Assembly (NCBI GenBank): GCA_025738555.1
Contig: JAOVFP010000005.1
Span: 4,712,001-4,776,000, forward strand
DNA: 64,000 nt
Reading direction: 5' to 3'
From: Cyathus striatus
Lineage: Eukaryota; Basidiomycota; Agaricomycetes; Agaricales; Nidulariaceae
Shown: one piece after another, positions 11,695 through 24,131 of the stretch
Layout of the letters: each line of letters opens with the position of its first letter
Position numbering within the stretch: the stretch's first letter is position 1
The notes under the pieces: generated by a model
Seen by the model: the letters and a program-made list of their open reading frames with translations, nothing else
Database searches by the model: none
Told to the model about the DNA's origin: nothing
Translations under genes and position numbers: made by a program

Positions 11695-14600
11695 ATGACA
11701 TCCTCACCAACCACCCAACATTCGAAATCTGTTTCGCCAAAACATGTTCTTCTCTCCGGAATTTTCTCGGTTACGTCTGTTATGCGCAAGAACTCTAGAT
11801 GGTCTTCCCTGCCACTTTACATGGCTCCCAAAGATTACTCCAACCTCGGGACCAACATGGGACTTCGAATTTCCTCGCCATCTCAAGTTGCGCGTCCAGT
11901 AGGCAGAACAAGCAAAGAAGTAGAACTGATGCTGGGATTTATACAATTGAAGCGGTCGGTCAGCGACATGGAAGGTACCACTGTCCATTCCTAGAATCCG
12001 TTCAGTGTTGAATACTCTCTTCAATAGATGTTAGTCAGACAGAACTTCCTTCCATCCTAGCACCTTTTTTTGCTATCCTTCGTTCCCCGCTATCTACCGG
12101 TCCTATTACATCTGCTGCCCTTACAGCTCTACATAACTTCTTTCTTGGCGGACTTATTCTACCAACGACGTTGGGACTCAGCGCTGCGTTGTCGGAACTC
12201 AGCAACACCGTTTCTCAGTGCAAGTTCGAAGCCAGTGATTCTTCTGGAGATGAAGTTGTCCTGCTAAAGATCATGGCTGTTATCCAGGATTGCTTATGTG
12301 GACCTGTGGGAAGGAGCTTGGGCGATGTTGAAGTTTGTGAAGTGCTGGAAGCCGTGCTGACAACATGTTGTCAGATGCGACTTAGTGGTTTGTCCCCTTT
12401 TCTTTCATTTGGTGTTTTCGCACGCACTTATGCGATCTACTTGTAGAAATACTGCGTCGCTCTGCCGAAAACACTATGCATACTCTCGTCAGGACTGTTT
12501 TTGGTACTCTTCGGACATTGGATCCCGAGGTTGAAGAGGCTAAGCTCAATGTGAACGGGGTTGATGATAACGAGGGCGAATTAAAGATGTCCGTACAAAG
12601 CGCTTCGATTTCTAATGACGAATCAGGTCGGGCATCTTCGAACAACGGTAGTCAACAGTTAACGGAAGAGAGAAAAGAGCCTCCTGATGCCCCTGCAGTG
12701 CCGACGAGCCACTTAGAATGTAAGTATTGCTGAGACCATTTTGTACGAGCTGGTCTAAATTCAACATGCAGATGGGCTCCCGTCAATTTTGGAATTACTT
12801 CGCGTGTTATTTAATGTCCTTGATCCAAGTGATCAACAACATACCGACTCTACTCGTTTGGTTGCATTGGGAATCTTGAATGCTGCATTCGAGGAAGCCG
12901 GTTCTTCCATCTCCCTCTTTCCATCGCTGAAAACGTTGGTTGTCGACACCGGATGTAAGTTCCTTTTCCAACTTGCACGGTCTGAAAATCTCTCTGTTCT
13001 TCAATCCGCTCTTCATACGATATCAACTATTTTTGTCACAATGCGAAAACATTTGAAGTTACAGCACGAGCTTTTTCTTGCCTTTTCTATTGACAGGTTA
13101 GCATTGCCTGTATCCACAACAGCCAATAAAAGCCAAATAAGCACTTCCGCCGCAGTACAGCGTCCCGGAACTCCAGCAGGGTCCCATAATATATCTTTGG
13201 AGGACCGGGTTTCTTCTCCGTCATCTAAAGTTATAGCCCCCCGCGCGCGGTGAAACAAGAGATCTTATTCTCGAAACTCTTGGCAACATTTCTGGATACC
13301 CTTCCTTCATGGTTGATTTATATGCAAATTATGATTGTAATGTCAACTGCGAGAACATATTCGAGAGGCTGGTTGATTTTCTAACAAAGGTGGCCGTTTA
13401 CAATTATGGTTTGTCATTGACCCACTGCTTATTATATACTACAGAATATTCAGCCTGCCACACATATTTCCGGCCAAGACCCCCAACAGAAAAATGCACA
13501 ATACCTCTGTTTGGAGCTTCTTCTCTCCTTTGTAAATGATATGGCTAGCAGGGCTAACGGAGTTTGTCGCACGCTTTCTATCACTCTCAAATCTTCTGAT
13601 ATTTATTTCACTAGGACTATGAATATTGGCCATCTGTATGTCTGCATCCCAAAGGTTTACATATGCTTACAGTGGGTTTGTAGGTCTATCCAACTGTGCA
13701 GTCATTGTTACAAACCAAGTCGCAAAAGCAATTGGTTCTAACAGGTGCTGCAAGGTTCAATTCCAAGCCGAAATCCGGAATAGCATTCCTAGAAGAGAAC
13801 AGGCTGATCTACACTGATTTGTCACCAGATGTATCGAAAGCGCAAAGCCTTGCTCAGTTCCTAAAGAATTGTCCAAGGATTGACAAGACTTTGCTAGGCG
13901 ATTTTATTTCCAAACCAGATAACATAGAAGTTTTGAAGGCTTTTATTGGATTGTTCGATTTTAAAGGCGTATGTCCCTCTGTGTCTCCAGAATGCAGTAT
14001 TAGTATTTCTAAACGTTCAGTAGAAACCAGTCGCTGATGCCATGCGAGAACTGTTGGAATCATTCAGACTTCCGGGGGAATCCCAGCAAATAGCAAGGAT
14101 TACGGAAACGTTCGCATCCATATACTTTGCTTCTGATCCAGGTGCGATGACAATCTAATTCTACATCAACCTGACTGTTCAATACTTTTAAAGTGGAAAT
14201 TAAGAATGAAGATGCAGTATATGTACTGGCTTATTCTGTAATTATGTTGAACACTGATCTTCACAATCCTCAAGTCCGGGTAAGCCTTATCGGTTGTCGC
14301 TCAAATCGCTGTCTCACCTAGTATTTAGAAGCGTATGTCCCTTGAAGACTATCAAAAGAATCTACGGGGCGTAAACGGGGGATCAGACTTTTCTCCTGAG
14401 TTCCTTGTAAGAAACTTCGTCGTTTTTCAATTAAGTGGGCTTGAAACTTAATAGTTCGATAGCAAAATATTTATGAATCTATCAGAAAGAAGGAGATAGT
14501 AATGCCAGAAGAGCATACAGGTCAACTTGGATTTGAATATGCTTGGAAAGAACTGCTTTTACGATCAAAGCAATCAGGTATTGTCCCGTCCCTAGCGAAC

Positions 14601-17172
14601 TACGGGACTTCGTTCACTCTAACGTTTGTAGGCGAATACATGATGTGCAATTCATCGTTATTTGACATAGAGATGTTTAAAACCGTCTGGAAGCCTACCA
14701 TATCTGCTATCGCTCACGCCTTTATTAGTTTTGATGACGATTATATCATCCAGAAAGCTATTGTGGGTTTTAGGCAGTGTGCTACGCTCGCAGGTCACTT
14801 CCAGTTGCCGGACGTTTTCGATTTTGTGGTGGTTTCTCTTTCGCAAGCGACAAGTTTGTTGTCCGATGCCGTGCCAGCGCACATACCTAATTACCTTGAC
14901 ATTGACATTGAGGGCCAATTAGTGACTATATCTAAACTTTCTGTAGAGTTTGGAAGGAACTTCAAAGGACAACTGGCCGCGGTTGTACTATTCAACATAG
15001 TCAATGGAAATGGCAACGCTCTTCGCGAAGGGTGGACGCAGGTTCGTGTTCTTTCTATTCTTCGTCTAGCATGTATGTTGATAATATTTAGATTTTTGAA
15101 ATGTTCCAAAATTTGTTTTTGCATTCGTTGCTACCAATTAGAATGCTTCAAATGGAAGATTTCCTCGGAGGTGTTACTATGATCCCACTCAGAGGAAATC
15201 AACCCAACAGCGTTCCTGTTCGAAATGATGGAGGGCTTCTTTCCACTTTATCATCCTATTTAATTACCCCATATTCAAGTACAGATGATGTTTCAGATGC
15301 AACTGAAGCTGATATTGAGAACACACTATGCTCTATAGACTGTATTGCATCCTGTCGTTTGGATGAATTTTACAGTCAGATTATGTCAGTAAATGGTTCC
15401 TACTAGGCTCGTTGTCACTGACTGTAATGTTCTGTCAGACAATTGGAACCAGATGCCTTGGCAGCTGCAGTTCGTGCTTTAGAGGCGTTAGCACATGAAC
15501 GAACAGTCGCGCGGTTGAAATTACAGTCTGATGACACGGAACCATCTGGTTCCAGTTCGTACCAGCTTCCCTACGATCCGGCACCAGTTTTTCTTCTTGA
15601 AACAATGGTCAGTATTTCCTGCCAAGCACCAGCGTCTATTGAAGATTTATGGTAAGAGAGAGGGTTAACACATAAATTCCTAACTTAGCTTGCTGTTTAG
15701 GCCTATTGTGTTTGAACATTTATCTGCGCTCTTATCGACTTCCTCGCAATACAGCGCGCTTTTGATAGAACGCGCTGTTGTAAGCCTTTTGCGTCTGTGC
15801 CGTATACTTGCTAAGAATGTACGTTCACGTATTCTACCGCTTGGACATGACTCATGCTGTTTCAGCCAAGTCTTCGTGACCAAATCTATGTATCTTTTGA
15901 TCTTCTAGCTGGACTACCACCTCCGATTGCGAGCTCGGTATCAGAACAAATAGTGGCAGGCGTAAAATTAATTGTCGAGCAACACAGAGAGATCATCAGG
16001 TGTGTTGGTTTGTTTCATCTTTGACTCCAGAGCTTGACAAGAATTGGAATTTAGCTCCCAAACGGAATGGAATCTTGTTGTTGCATTACTTCGTACCACG
16101 GTTCCTCATCCTGAGGCTTCAAAATCAGCCTACAGCCTTATTTCTCTTGTCATACTTGATGGTCCGGAGCAGAATGTCTCTCCCGATAACTTTCTGGGTC
16201 TTCTAACCTTGCTTGACGATTTTGCCACTCTTGCGAGTTCGTTGACAGAGAACCAGCGACACAAGGGAAGAAGGGCAGAACCGCTCACATCTTCGAAGTT
16301 TGTAACCTATGATATTATATACTCTAATCGTAAATTTAACAAAATCACTTGTTTAGTTCCCCTTTCGTGGAACGCGGCAAAAAGTCAATTGATCTTGTGG
16401 CTCATCTTCATCGCGTACTTCTTCGTTGGAATACTGTAGCGCTGGCACGCTCTCAAAGTGGGTATTTATTCTTATGCAATACGGCTCAGGTCTTAAAATA
16501 TTACATGAAGTCTGGCGTCAGTTAGCTTTGCCACTTCTCATGACACTCAGTAGACAATCAACTAACTCCGCTCGAGAAATTCGACACAGCGCTATTAGTC
16601 ATTTACAGCGGATTCTACTTGGACCGAATATTTTGCCGGTCGAAATCGACCATAGTCATGTCGAAGACATTTTCAACCGAGTCATCTTTCCACTTCTTGA
16701 CGAACTTCTTAAACCGCACGTTTATCAGCGGGATCCGCATGGTATTCCTGAAAGTCGACTTCGTGCATCCGCGCTGCTGTGTAAAGTCTTCATGCATCTG
16801 GAAGCTCGAGAGAACAACGTGAAATCGGACTTCCGTCTGCTTTGGATTCAAATTCTAGATTTGTTAGACCGGTTAATGAATATTGACCAATCTGATCAAT
16901 TGGTGCGTCGTACGGTCCTAAATATCACTATAGTATTCACATCGACTTTCACGTAGTATGAAGCTATTCCTGAATCGTTGAAAAATATTCTGCTAGTAAT
17001 GAATGCAGTAGGAATTTTGGTCCCACCTACCACCGGCGAAGATCTTCGTGAAGAACGCCAAAAAACATTGTGGACGGCAACTCAAGAACGTATGGAACGA
17101 TTTCTACCAGGGTTCCTTACAGAGGTAATTCCTAATCAGATGGTGTCGATAAACACGCAAGAGGTATCATGA
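11695..17172 (+). CDS. GEA2: Gea/GBF1-type ARF guanine-nucleotide exchange factor (Sec7), with apparent frameshift
   Basis: A very large gene of about 1,500 codons in more than fifteen exons. The N-terminal DCB region begins with [15 protein letters not shown]. The HUS region contains [19 protein letters not shown], the conserved HUS-box-type segment. The Sec7 domain follows: [34 protein letters not shown] (with the glutamate finger) and [20 protein letters not shown]. After Sec7 come the HDS repeats, including [16 protein letters not shown] and [18 protein letters not shown]. The enzyme activates Arf1 at the early Golgi for COPI vesicle formation. Around 13237-13242 a run of six C puts the frame out by one base: KVIAP and [12 protein letters not shown] are in different frames. 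A 28-nt intron would repair it but is implausibly short. All other joins checked are in phase. Confidence 0.9.
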
Positions 17173-17290
17173 AGTTTTCAGATGTTCAAGTATAACACAT
17201 GTATACCACATTTCTGATAGTCCATATTTATTTATCCTATGAAATTAGAATAGTGTTTGATCGTGGAAAGGTATTGCTATAGGAGCATGG

Positions 17291-19305
17291 CTAGTTTTTC
17301 CAGCTGAGGAAATTTTCGTTAATGAAAGCTAACAAATAAATGGTGGTTGTCACCCACATTTTGACAGTTCTATCTCTACCGCCACTAACAACTTTATCGG
17401 CCACAAAGTCAACACAGTACACCTCGTCTGTGTGACCAGGTAGATCAATTTTGATTTTGTACGTTTTTAAATCCCAAATCTGGCACACAACATTAAAGAT
17501 ATCGATATATTCTGTTAAAAGTCGCATACCTTTAAGGTGGAATCTTTACTTGCGCTGATCAACATTCTGCTGTCTGCACTCCATGCTAGCCGGTAGACGG
17601 CACCAACGTGTCCGCGAAGAGTGGCAACAAACTTCCCTGTTCTTCCTTCCCATATTCGCACACTACTGTCCCATGCGGCGGAAGCAGCCCAACGCCCATC
17701 TGGTGAAAATGCTACATGAGAAACCTGCCGTTGGTGGCCTGTTAACCGCGCAAGTGGTTTGGTACCAGCAGGTTTAGTAGCACAGAGAGGAGATGGAAAC
17801 AGCGACCACAAATAAAGGGTATGATCGTCGGAGCCAGAAATAAGTAGTTCTGGTGTCGAGCGAAGAATGGTATCATATCTATCCTTTGCAAGCTTCTGAG
17901 CTAGCGTGCAGAAGAGGAATTTTAGAGAACAAGACAAGGACAGGAAATTATTGTTAGCAAACCTTCCTCGTCCGAAGTGGGCTTTTTTCCGGTATGATCA
18001 AACGGTCCGGTTCGAAGGGCGAAGTCGGTATTTAACGCCAACGTAGTGACCCAGTGCGCATGATCTTTTAATGCATATAGAGGACGGCCCTTGAAAACAA
18101 AATTCCAACGTCTGACCTTAATAAAATGGAGACGGTACTCACAGCTTCGGCGTCCCATACCCGCACGGTACGATCGCTGCTTGCGGTATATAACACACCT
18201 TTACTCCCGCCACTACCTGCCCATCTAACAACATTCACGCTTGCCGTATGACCACCTAATGTATACTCGGCCCGACGAGTAAGCGTAGACCAGACACGAA
18301 CGGTACCATCTTTCGATGATGATGCCAGGCGTGGAGCGATCGGATTTCTGTTAGATTACACAAGTAAGAACCCGAAAAAAAACAACAATCCGGAGAGAAC
18401 TAACATATGCATTGGTTCCCATGATAGTGAAGTTATCCATTTTGTATGGCCTTTCATTGCCTCTCCAATTGCCTTCCCTGTTTTAGGTTCCCATAATCTT
18501 ACCTAAATCAAAAGAAAGGTTAAGCATGTCAAAAAGTAATATTTATATCGATTTACATGACCATCATGCCCCCCGGTAGCCAATTTCCTTTCCATTGCTT
18601 CCCACTCAACGCAAAGAACCCAGCCAACATGACCCGAAAGTACGTGAGAGGGTGTTTCGGTATTAAGATCCCAGAGACGTGCATTTGTATCTCCAGAGCC
18701 AGTTGCGAGAAGATTACCGGTTGGCGAAAATGCTGCACAAAGTATCGGAGATGTGTGACCTAGAGCCTCTCAAGTCAAGAATCGAAGCTCAGAAACCCTA
18801 ATAAAAACAAACCGGAAAGAGTCGAGGAACACCTTGTAGCAGGCCGAACTTTGAATACGTTTTGAGGAGAACAGTATACAACAAGGACGTCCTCCGGTGT
18901 AAAATGGCCCGAGGAATGATTTAGAACATCTGCCTCCAAGGATTTAGATATCACGATCCGTGCTGGGCTTCCGGACGATTTAACAGCCTCTTCGGGCAAA
19001 GCTACATGAAAGGCGAAAGGGACGGGATCATCTTCCTGAACCAAAATGTTGAGCACGTTCCTTCATCTTCATCGAACTATAGGAACACGTACTGGCGGTG
19101 AAAGCTTGTTAATGAGAGCCTCTAATCCTTCTCGTGAAACATTGGCGGGCAGGTTTACCGCAGGGGCCATTGCACTTCCGTCATCCTCAGACACAAACTG
19201 GACAATAACGTTTGGAATTTGCTGGACTTTCTCTGGCTCTGGTTCTGGTACATTGTGGTACACTTTTATACGCTTTGGCGGAGGGAGTAAAGTGGCCATG
19301 GTCAA
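17291..19305 (-). CDS. RSA4: RSA4 / NLE1 (Notchless), 60S ribosome assembly WD40 protein
   Basis: The N-terminal NLE domain contains NVIVQFVSEDDGS, LPANVSREGLEALINKL and EDDPVPFAFHV. About eight WD repeats follow, with endings such as TGSGDTNARLWD, TGGHDGHVRLWE, SSSKDGTVRVWS, TASSDRTVRVWD, SGSDDHTLYLWS, SAAWDSSVRIWE and SASKDSTLK. The characteristic insertion RYDTILRSTPELLISGSDD is present. The last intron splits an Ile codon and the protein ends TVKIWKN. Rsa4 recruits the AAA-ATPase Rea1 to pre-60S particles, which is essential for nucleoplasmic maturation. Length and blade order match the family. It converges with the ARF-GEF gene, with 118 bp between stop codons. Confidence 0.94.
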
Positions 19306-19530
19306 GAAAATATAAATACTGCTTTAGATTGCAAATTTAGAATCAAGGTCATTGATTCTTGTTGTGCAACTGCTTCCGGAAGTAACAACGAGGTAACAAA
19401 AACAACTACGTAAGATATCAACTTATTAAATTAGACTAATAAACTCTTCATTTCTAAATCAAAAAAACTGCATTTTCGAGAGTCTAAAAGCGAGTGAGCT
19501 CAACCGAAGTCATGCGGTGCAGAAGCGAGC

Positions 19531-20552
19531 TCACCTGATACGAGCATATATTCCTCCAATAATCAAAGACGAAGCTATCGTGTACGCCAAAACCCTCACT
19601 GGCCATGGGCTGAACTTTTCACCCCAATGCGACCAACCACCTCCAAGATGGACAGTGACAAGCATCAGCGGGAATAGTATATATCCGGATAGTCTTCAGA
19701 ATAGTGAGAACGAGTTCTGAAAGGGTGCGGATTCCGGGATACTTGCCTATGATATTTCCATACTGCCTTCGCCTTTGAACCGCCACCAAAAAGAGCGCCT
19801 CCATACCATGCGCTTCCAGCCCCAAGTCCAATCTGCACCACAAGCCAAATCATACATAGCAGACCTAGTTTCTTCAACCGCTACGTTAGTTATGCATAAC
19901 ACGAGTAGTAATTCTTACAGCTAACCCCATGCCACGTGGTAAAATGTCTCGCATCTCTAAGATATTTATTGTACGAAACTGCGATGGTTCCAATCAATAT
20001 TGAAGGCAACCCTACCAGAAGAATTGTTGTTTGATGTCGAATAAAACCGGCAGCTTTTGTCTTTGGCTGTGAAGTTGGTTGCAAAGTAAGGATACCTGTT
20101 GTGATTCAGTTATGAGTAGAAGGCGGCGCCTGGATCAGGTAACTCCTATCTACCATAGGAGAACAATGCTACTGCCAATGTCTGCAAAGGAGGATGAAGC
20201 GCAAACCATCCGGACGACGTTGGATCGTTGATAAATACAGTGATCCACGTTAGTAATAGCAGAAACTAAAAAGATAGCACATCTCTATCAGAGTGATATA
20301 TGCATGGAAAGCACTCACTGCGACTCCAGTCTTGGATATTTGAGTTGTGGGTGAGATACGATTTAGCAATCGTCAAGCTTAGCTTATGATACTCACCCAA
20401 ACAATATACTTTGCCCTACTGTCTCCCTGCCGACCTTCAGGTTTCAAGAATCCTTCGTCTTGACCCATGTGTGGCTTTTGCTGTTCTGCTTGCTGCGAGT
20501 CGGAGGGTAGCAAGAGTTCGTAGTGCTCGGGGTTCTCAGGTGGGTGCGTCAT
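19531..20552 (-). CDS. Cytochrome b561-domain integral membrane protein
   Basis: A hydrophilic N-terminus (MTHPPENPEHYELLLPSD) precedes about five membrane helices. Predicted heme-ligand positions are GWFALHPPLQTLAV, GFIRHQTTILLVG, HFTTWHG and MLVTVHLGGGWSHWG, consistent with the b561 bis-heme fold. Such proteins move electrons across membranes, usually from ascorbate or a cytosolic reductant to ferric iron; the partner here is unknown. Splicing is unusual: the first helix YIVW|TGVA|FLLLLTWITVF needs a 12-nt exon at 20319-20330, and the intron at 19694-19746 has a GC donor in perfect consensus context (AG|GCAAGT). The stop at 19531 is preceded by AGG|TGAGC, which could also be a donor into a further exon. 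Confidence 0.82.
19694..19746 (-). other. GC-AG intron in the cytochrome b561 gene
   Basis: The donor reads AG|GCAAGT, the consensus for GC-AG introns, and the acceptor CTGAAG. Splicing joins KAVWKYHR to LSGYILFPLM in one frame. No GT donor nearby gives this result. Confidence 0.65.
20319..20330 (-). other. Probable 12-nt microexon in the cytochrome b561 gene
   Basis: Encodes TGVA inside the first membrane helix. It is flanked on the minus strand by acceptor ATCCAAG and donor GTGAGTGC, and both neighbouring exons are in phase 0. Skipping it would leave a shorter helix but keep the frame, so the exon is likely but not obligatory. Confidence 0.5.
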
Positions 20553-21008
20553 AAATGTTTGTCAATAGCTATTGAGAACCGTTTGATTGTTAACAGAACC
20601 TTGTTTCCACAGCTGCTTTGTCGTTCAATGAGGGCTGAGTAAAGCATCCCATGCTCGTGAGGACAAAGTGTACCGGGTGTCGTACCCGGATGTCGGCTTT
20701 GCAACCGGGTTGGGAACATTTCTCAGGTATGTTCCAAGTTCCATCAACTTTCAATAATGTATTCAATCCTCAGGCCTCAAGTGTATTCTCAAGTATGTTC
20801 GAGCAGTGCAGCAAAAGTGAGCACTAATGAAAGCACAAACATTAATAGCATTAGCATATGGGTAACGTATTAACAACACATAAAAGGAAGGTTATTACAA
20901 TGCTAGCAACAAAAATTGGAAAAAAGGAAGCACGGGAAGGATATCACAAACCGAACACAATAATCAAAACATAATAGTTGAAGTTAGAGGATATATGAAT
21001 GAAAGAGA
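20553..21008. other. Intergenic between the b561 and SDR genes
   Basis: Both neighbours are on the minus strand. The stretch holds the b561 promoter and the 3' flank of the SDR gene. No open frame, repeat or RNA gene is evident. Confidence 0.45.
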
Positions 21009-22804
21009 TCAATCCAGAACAGGCCAACTACCTTCACTCTTCCACTTGTCCACTATCTCTTTGACAGTATCATGGTCAAGCTGAGGCTTCTTTAGCTCGT
21101 AGTCAATTACTTCCTTGATTTTGGCATTATTAAATGCAATAACATGCTTTTCCAGTGTATATTTATCCAAATAAGCAGATAACGGGGTGTTGGGACAGGG
21201 TGGATTGGATGCTTGGATCATCTCTGTCCAACTTCCAACATGAGCTTCATTGATGTCTTCTAGATCATCCATTAACTGACACACAATCAGTACAAGCAAA
21301 TACCAACGTGAAAATATATAATCACCTTTGCGAATGCAGATTCAACGAGATTGAAGAACTCGAAGGTGGTTCCGAAGAAAGATGTTGCTGTCTGGCCAAA
21401 GCTCAACAATGTGGTGTTTGAGTCATCAACCTAGGTGCATGTCACTGTTAGCTATGGTGGATAAAGTGGATTTCTGTAAACTTACAAGATTGAATAATGG
21501 AGCAACGAGTTTTTGATTATGAGGAGGAATACCTTCAATTTCCTTTACTTTACTTTTGTCGTTATGAAAGATAATCTCTTCTCCGGCTAGTTGATCAGCG
21601 GCCGCTCGACCTAAGTTAGCCATCCATTGAGCCGACGCCCATGCTGCCCCAGCTACGTCGTCTACGTGAATGGTGTTATTCGCATGTTTTCCAGGAGACC
21701 ATCTAATAAAAAATTAGTGAAACGCTCGAGAAGGACAAAAAGAAGACGGGCCTTACAAAGATTTCATTGGTTTTTTCATGTAGCCGTAAACAGAAGCTAC
21801 GATTATTCCAGATGCAACTATGGAAAGTACATGAACGGCTGAAGTGGACTTGATATCGGATAACTCACTGATACCATAGGTGGTGTATGGACCATATACA
21901 AGCCCAATCCTCAGTACCACTAGGTTGAGACTAGAAATATAGAGTAAGAATAAAGAGCAAATACCAAAATAATAGGCAGCGCACTTATCAATTGCCGCTA
22001 ACATTCTCAAAGTCTCGTGCCACCATATTCCAGTCGTTCCAGCAGGCTTCTGATCTTCCTTTTCGTCGTGGCTGCCTTTCGAGGGAGATTCATAGAAAGG
22101 CTGCTGTATCCTAATATATGCCTTGACGCCCCTCTTTGCCGCCTCTAAACCGAGTAGTTGAGCGACTTTGCAAGTAGTATTAATTTGGATCTGGCACAAG
22201 AGCATTAACCACAATGCAGAATAAGTCATACAAGCTTGACACACCACATCAGTCCGGTCATGTCGAACTTCGCCTGTGAAGTCAAAAACGTAATCAAAAG
22301 GATCCTTTCCTTCGAGAGGTTCAAAAGTTGATGAAATAGTAGCTACAATATCGTCAATGGTGATTTCAGCGGAATTATAAAAAAACATTCAAAAACTCAC
22401 ACGCAACAGTTAGATTAACTTGACGGTATTCCACCTCGGGCTTTTGAAGGATCTTGGGGAATTCAGTACCAATGTAGCTAGTTCAATGTTTCAGATGGCG
22501 ACAACATAATCGAGACAAACCTAAGCACATACGTAGTAGGAGGCACAACAGAATATTTATCAACAATACGAAGGTGCTGAAACGGAAATCAGTGTTCGAT
22601 CTATGATGAGATTCACGATCGATTCTTACAGACACTAATGGTTCTCCATCCAAAGGCACTAAAAGTGCAGCTAGAGACCTGGAGCAAGTGTTCAATCCAC
22701 CTGTATTCCATAAAAATTTTAAGATATTCAGAATGCATGCGAACGGCTGGTGAGAACAAAAGCGCACCAAATATGAGAGCATTTGGTTTCTTTGTTTGTG
22801 ACAT
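21009..22804 (-). CDS. Atypical SDR / NAD-dependent epimerase-like protein
   Basis: A multi-exon gene. Nucleotide-binding start: MSQTKKPNALIFGG, where the GG is completed across an intron (NALIFGGLNTCSRSLAALLV). Then come HLRIVDKYSVVPPTTY, YIGTEFPKILQKPEVEYRQV and DPFDYVFDFTGEV. NTTCKVAQLLGLEAAKRGV and a substrate region with NLVVLRIGLVYGPY and NNTIHVDDVAGAAW follow. The C-terminal third is alpha-helical with QLDHDTVKEIVDKWK. The Rossmann fold and VYGPY/VDDVAGA blocks place it among extended SDRs, but the canonical YxxxK is not obvious, so an atypical member is likely. Fungal proteins of this type have no established substrate. All exon joins checked are in phase. Confidence 0.75.
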
Positions 22805-24131
22805 TACTTTATTGCGGTTGAGAGAAATGAGAAATGATCGAAGAAGTCTTTCTTCGTTAGGTTATTCCGTAACTGCAGTGTAGTATATGAGAGTTTTGAA
22901 CGAACGCAACTCGAGAGTCGATAATACTTAACACAACGAGAACATACAATTTGTTACGTAATAAATAATTCCAATTCCGATCTTGTGTAGTTGATTAAAA
23001 ATTTATTCTTATTTCCGATTCTCTCTGTCTTCAGATACAGTATACATTACAAACTGATGGGCATGCCTCTATCTGATTATCTGATAATTATATTCTCTGT
23101 GAAAGATTCTGATATCTTAAATTTAAACCATTTGCGAGGTCTGGGTCAAGGGTGCTCACGGATCGGAAAAATTGACCTAGGGTCCAATTTTTTGAAATCA
23201 CCTTGTCGCTTCAACTAACTAACATAGCTTACTAAGCGGTAAATATTTCCTAATTGGGAATGTGACGAGCATCTCGGACATCTGACTCGACTACCTCCGT
23301 GTATGCTTACACCCTCTACTTTGACCTTCTCCACTACATGCGCTACATGTCCAACCACACAGAATGGGCCCATTAGCAACACATCCATGGTGGTACTACT
23401 AGTACAAAACAGGTTATGCTAGTAAGTCTGCTGCTTAAAGTTTAATAAACCATTGCTAATGTATGGCACATACAAACTGGACTTCACATCCAATGTACTT
23501 GCATTTGACTGCATCAATAGCCAACTCATCAATAACATGGCCACATTTACTCGAAGACATTACCATCCCACTCCTGTCATGTACAATCCCCTCACCATCT
23601 CTTGGTACATTGTGATCTGTTGTCTGTTCATTTTCATAGGCTAGAACCTGTGGTGTTCCTTGAATAGAGATTTCTATCTCTAACACCAGTATAAGCTACC
23701 TGTTCCAACATATAAGGTATCTCCCCTTCAAGATTAGCTTCAATATAGATGCCAACACTGCTCCCTGTCACATATTCATTGCCATGAGCTTGTTCTTCCA
23801 TAGCCCTGTCCATCTCCCTTTCTCTGTCAACAACTGCTTGGTTTCCTCACTTGTTGGCCCATGTAACTCCCCATAGTTAGACTATGTAATAGGATAGACA
23901 TTATGCTAGCATTATGTGTAATCACTATCTAACACACTCTAGATCATGTATATTGGTCACAGATTGAGCATACAGCACTACTTATTATATATGTATGGAT
24001 AACAAACAAAATATGTAAGTATGGGTACTTTAAATGTTGTATAAAATGACCTCTGAGGCCTCTGTATGGAGGGTTCCATTTATTTTTTTCTGGCCTTCAG
24101 CCAGGACTAACTAACCAACTACCCGTGGAAA
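22805..24131 (-). pseudogene. Gene-free stretch with a decayed coding relic
   Basis: About 1.3 kb without an intact gene. On the minus strand between about 23880 and 23456 there is protein-like sequence in two frames. One runs VDREREMDRAMEEQAHGNEY to EIPYMLEQVAYTGV. The next, one base out of register, continues EIEISIQGTPQVLAYENEQT and CGHVIDELAIDAVKCKYIGC. A stop interrupts the upstream part. Another fragment near 23390-23270 reads CVVGHVAHVVEKVKVEG. Composition differs from neighbouring exons. This fits a dead gene or domesticated transposon fragment, but no family is recognised and no terminal repeats were found. Confidence 0.35.
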
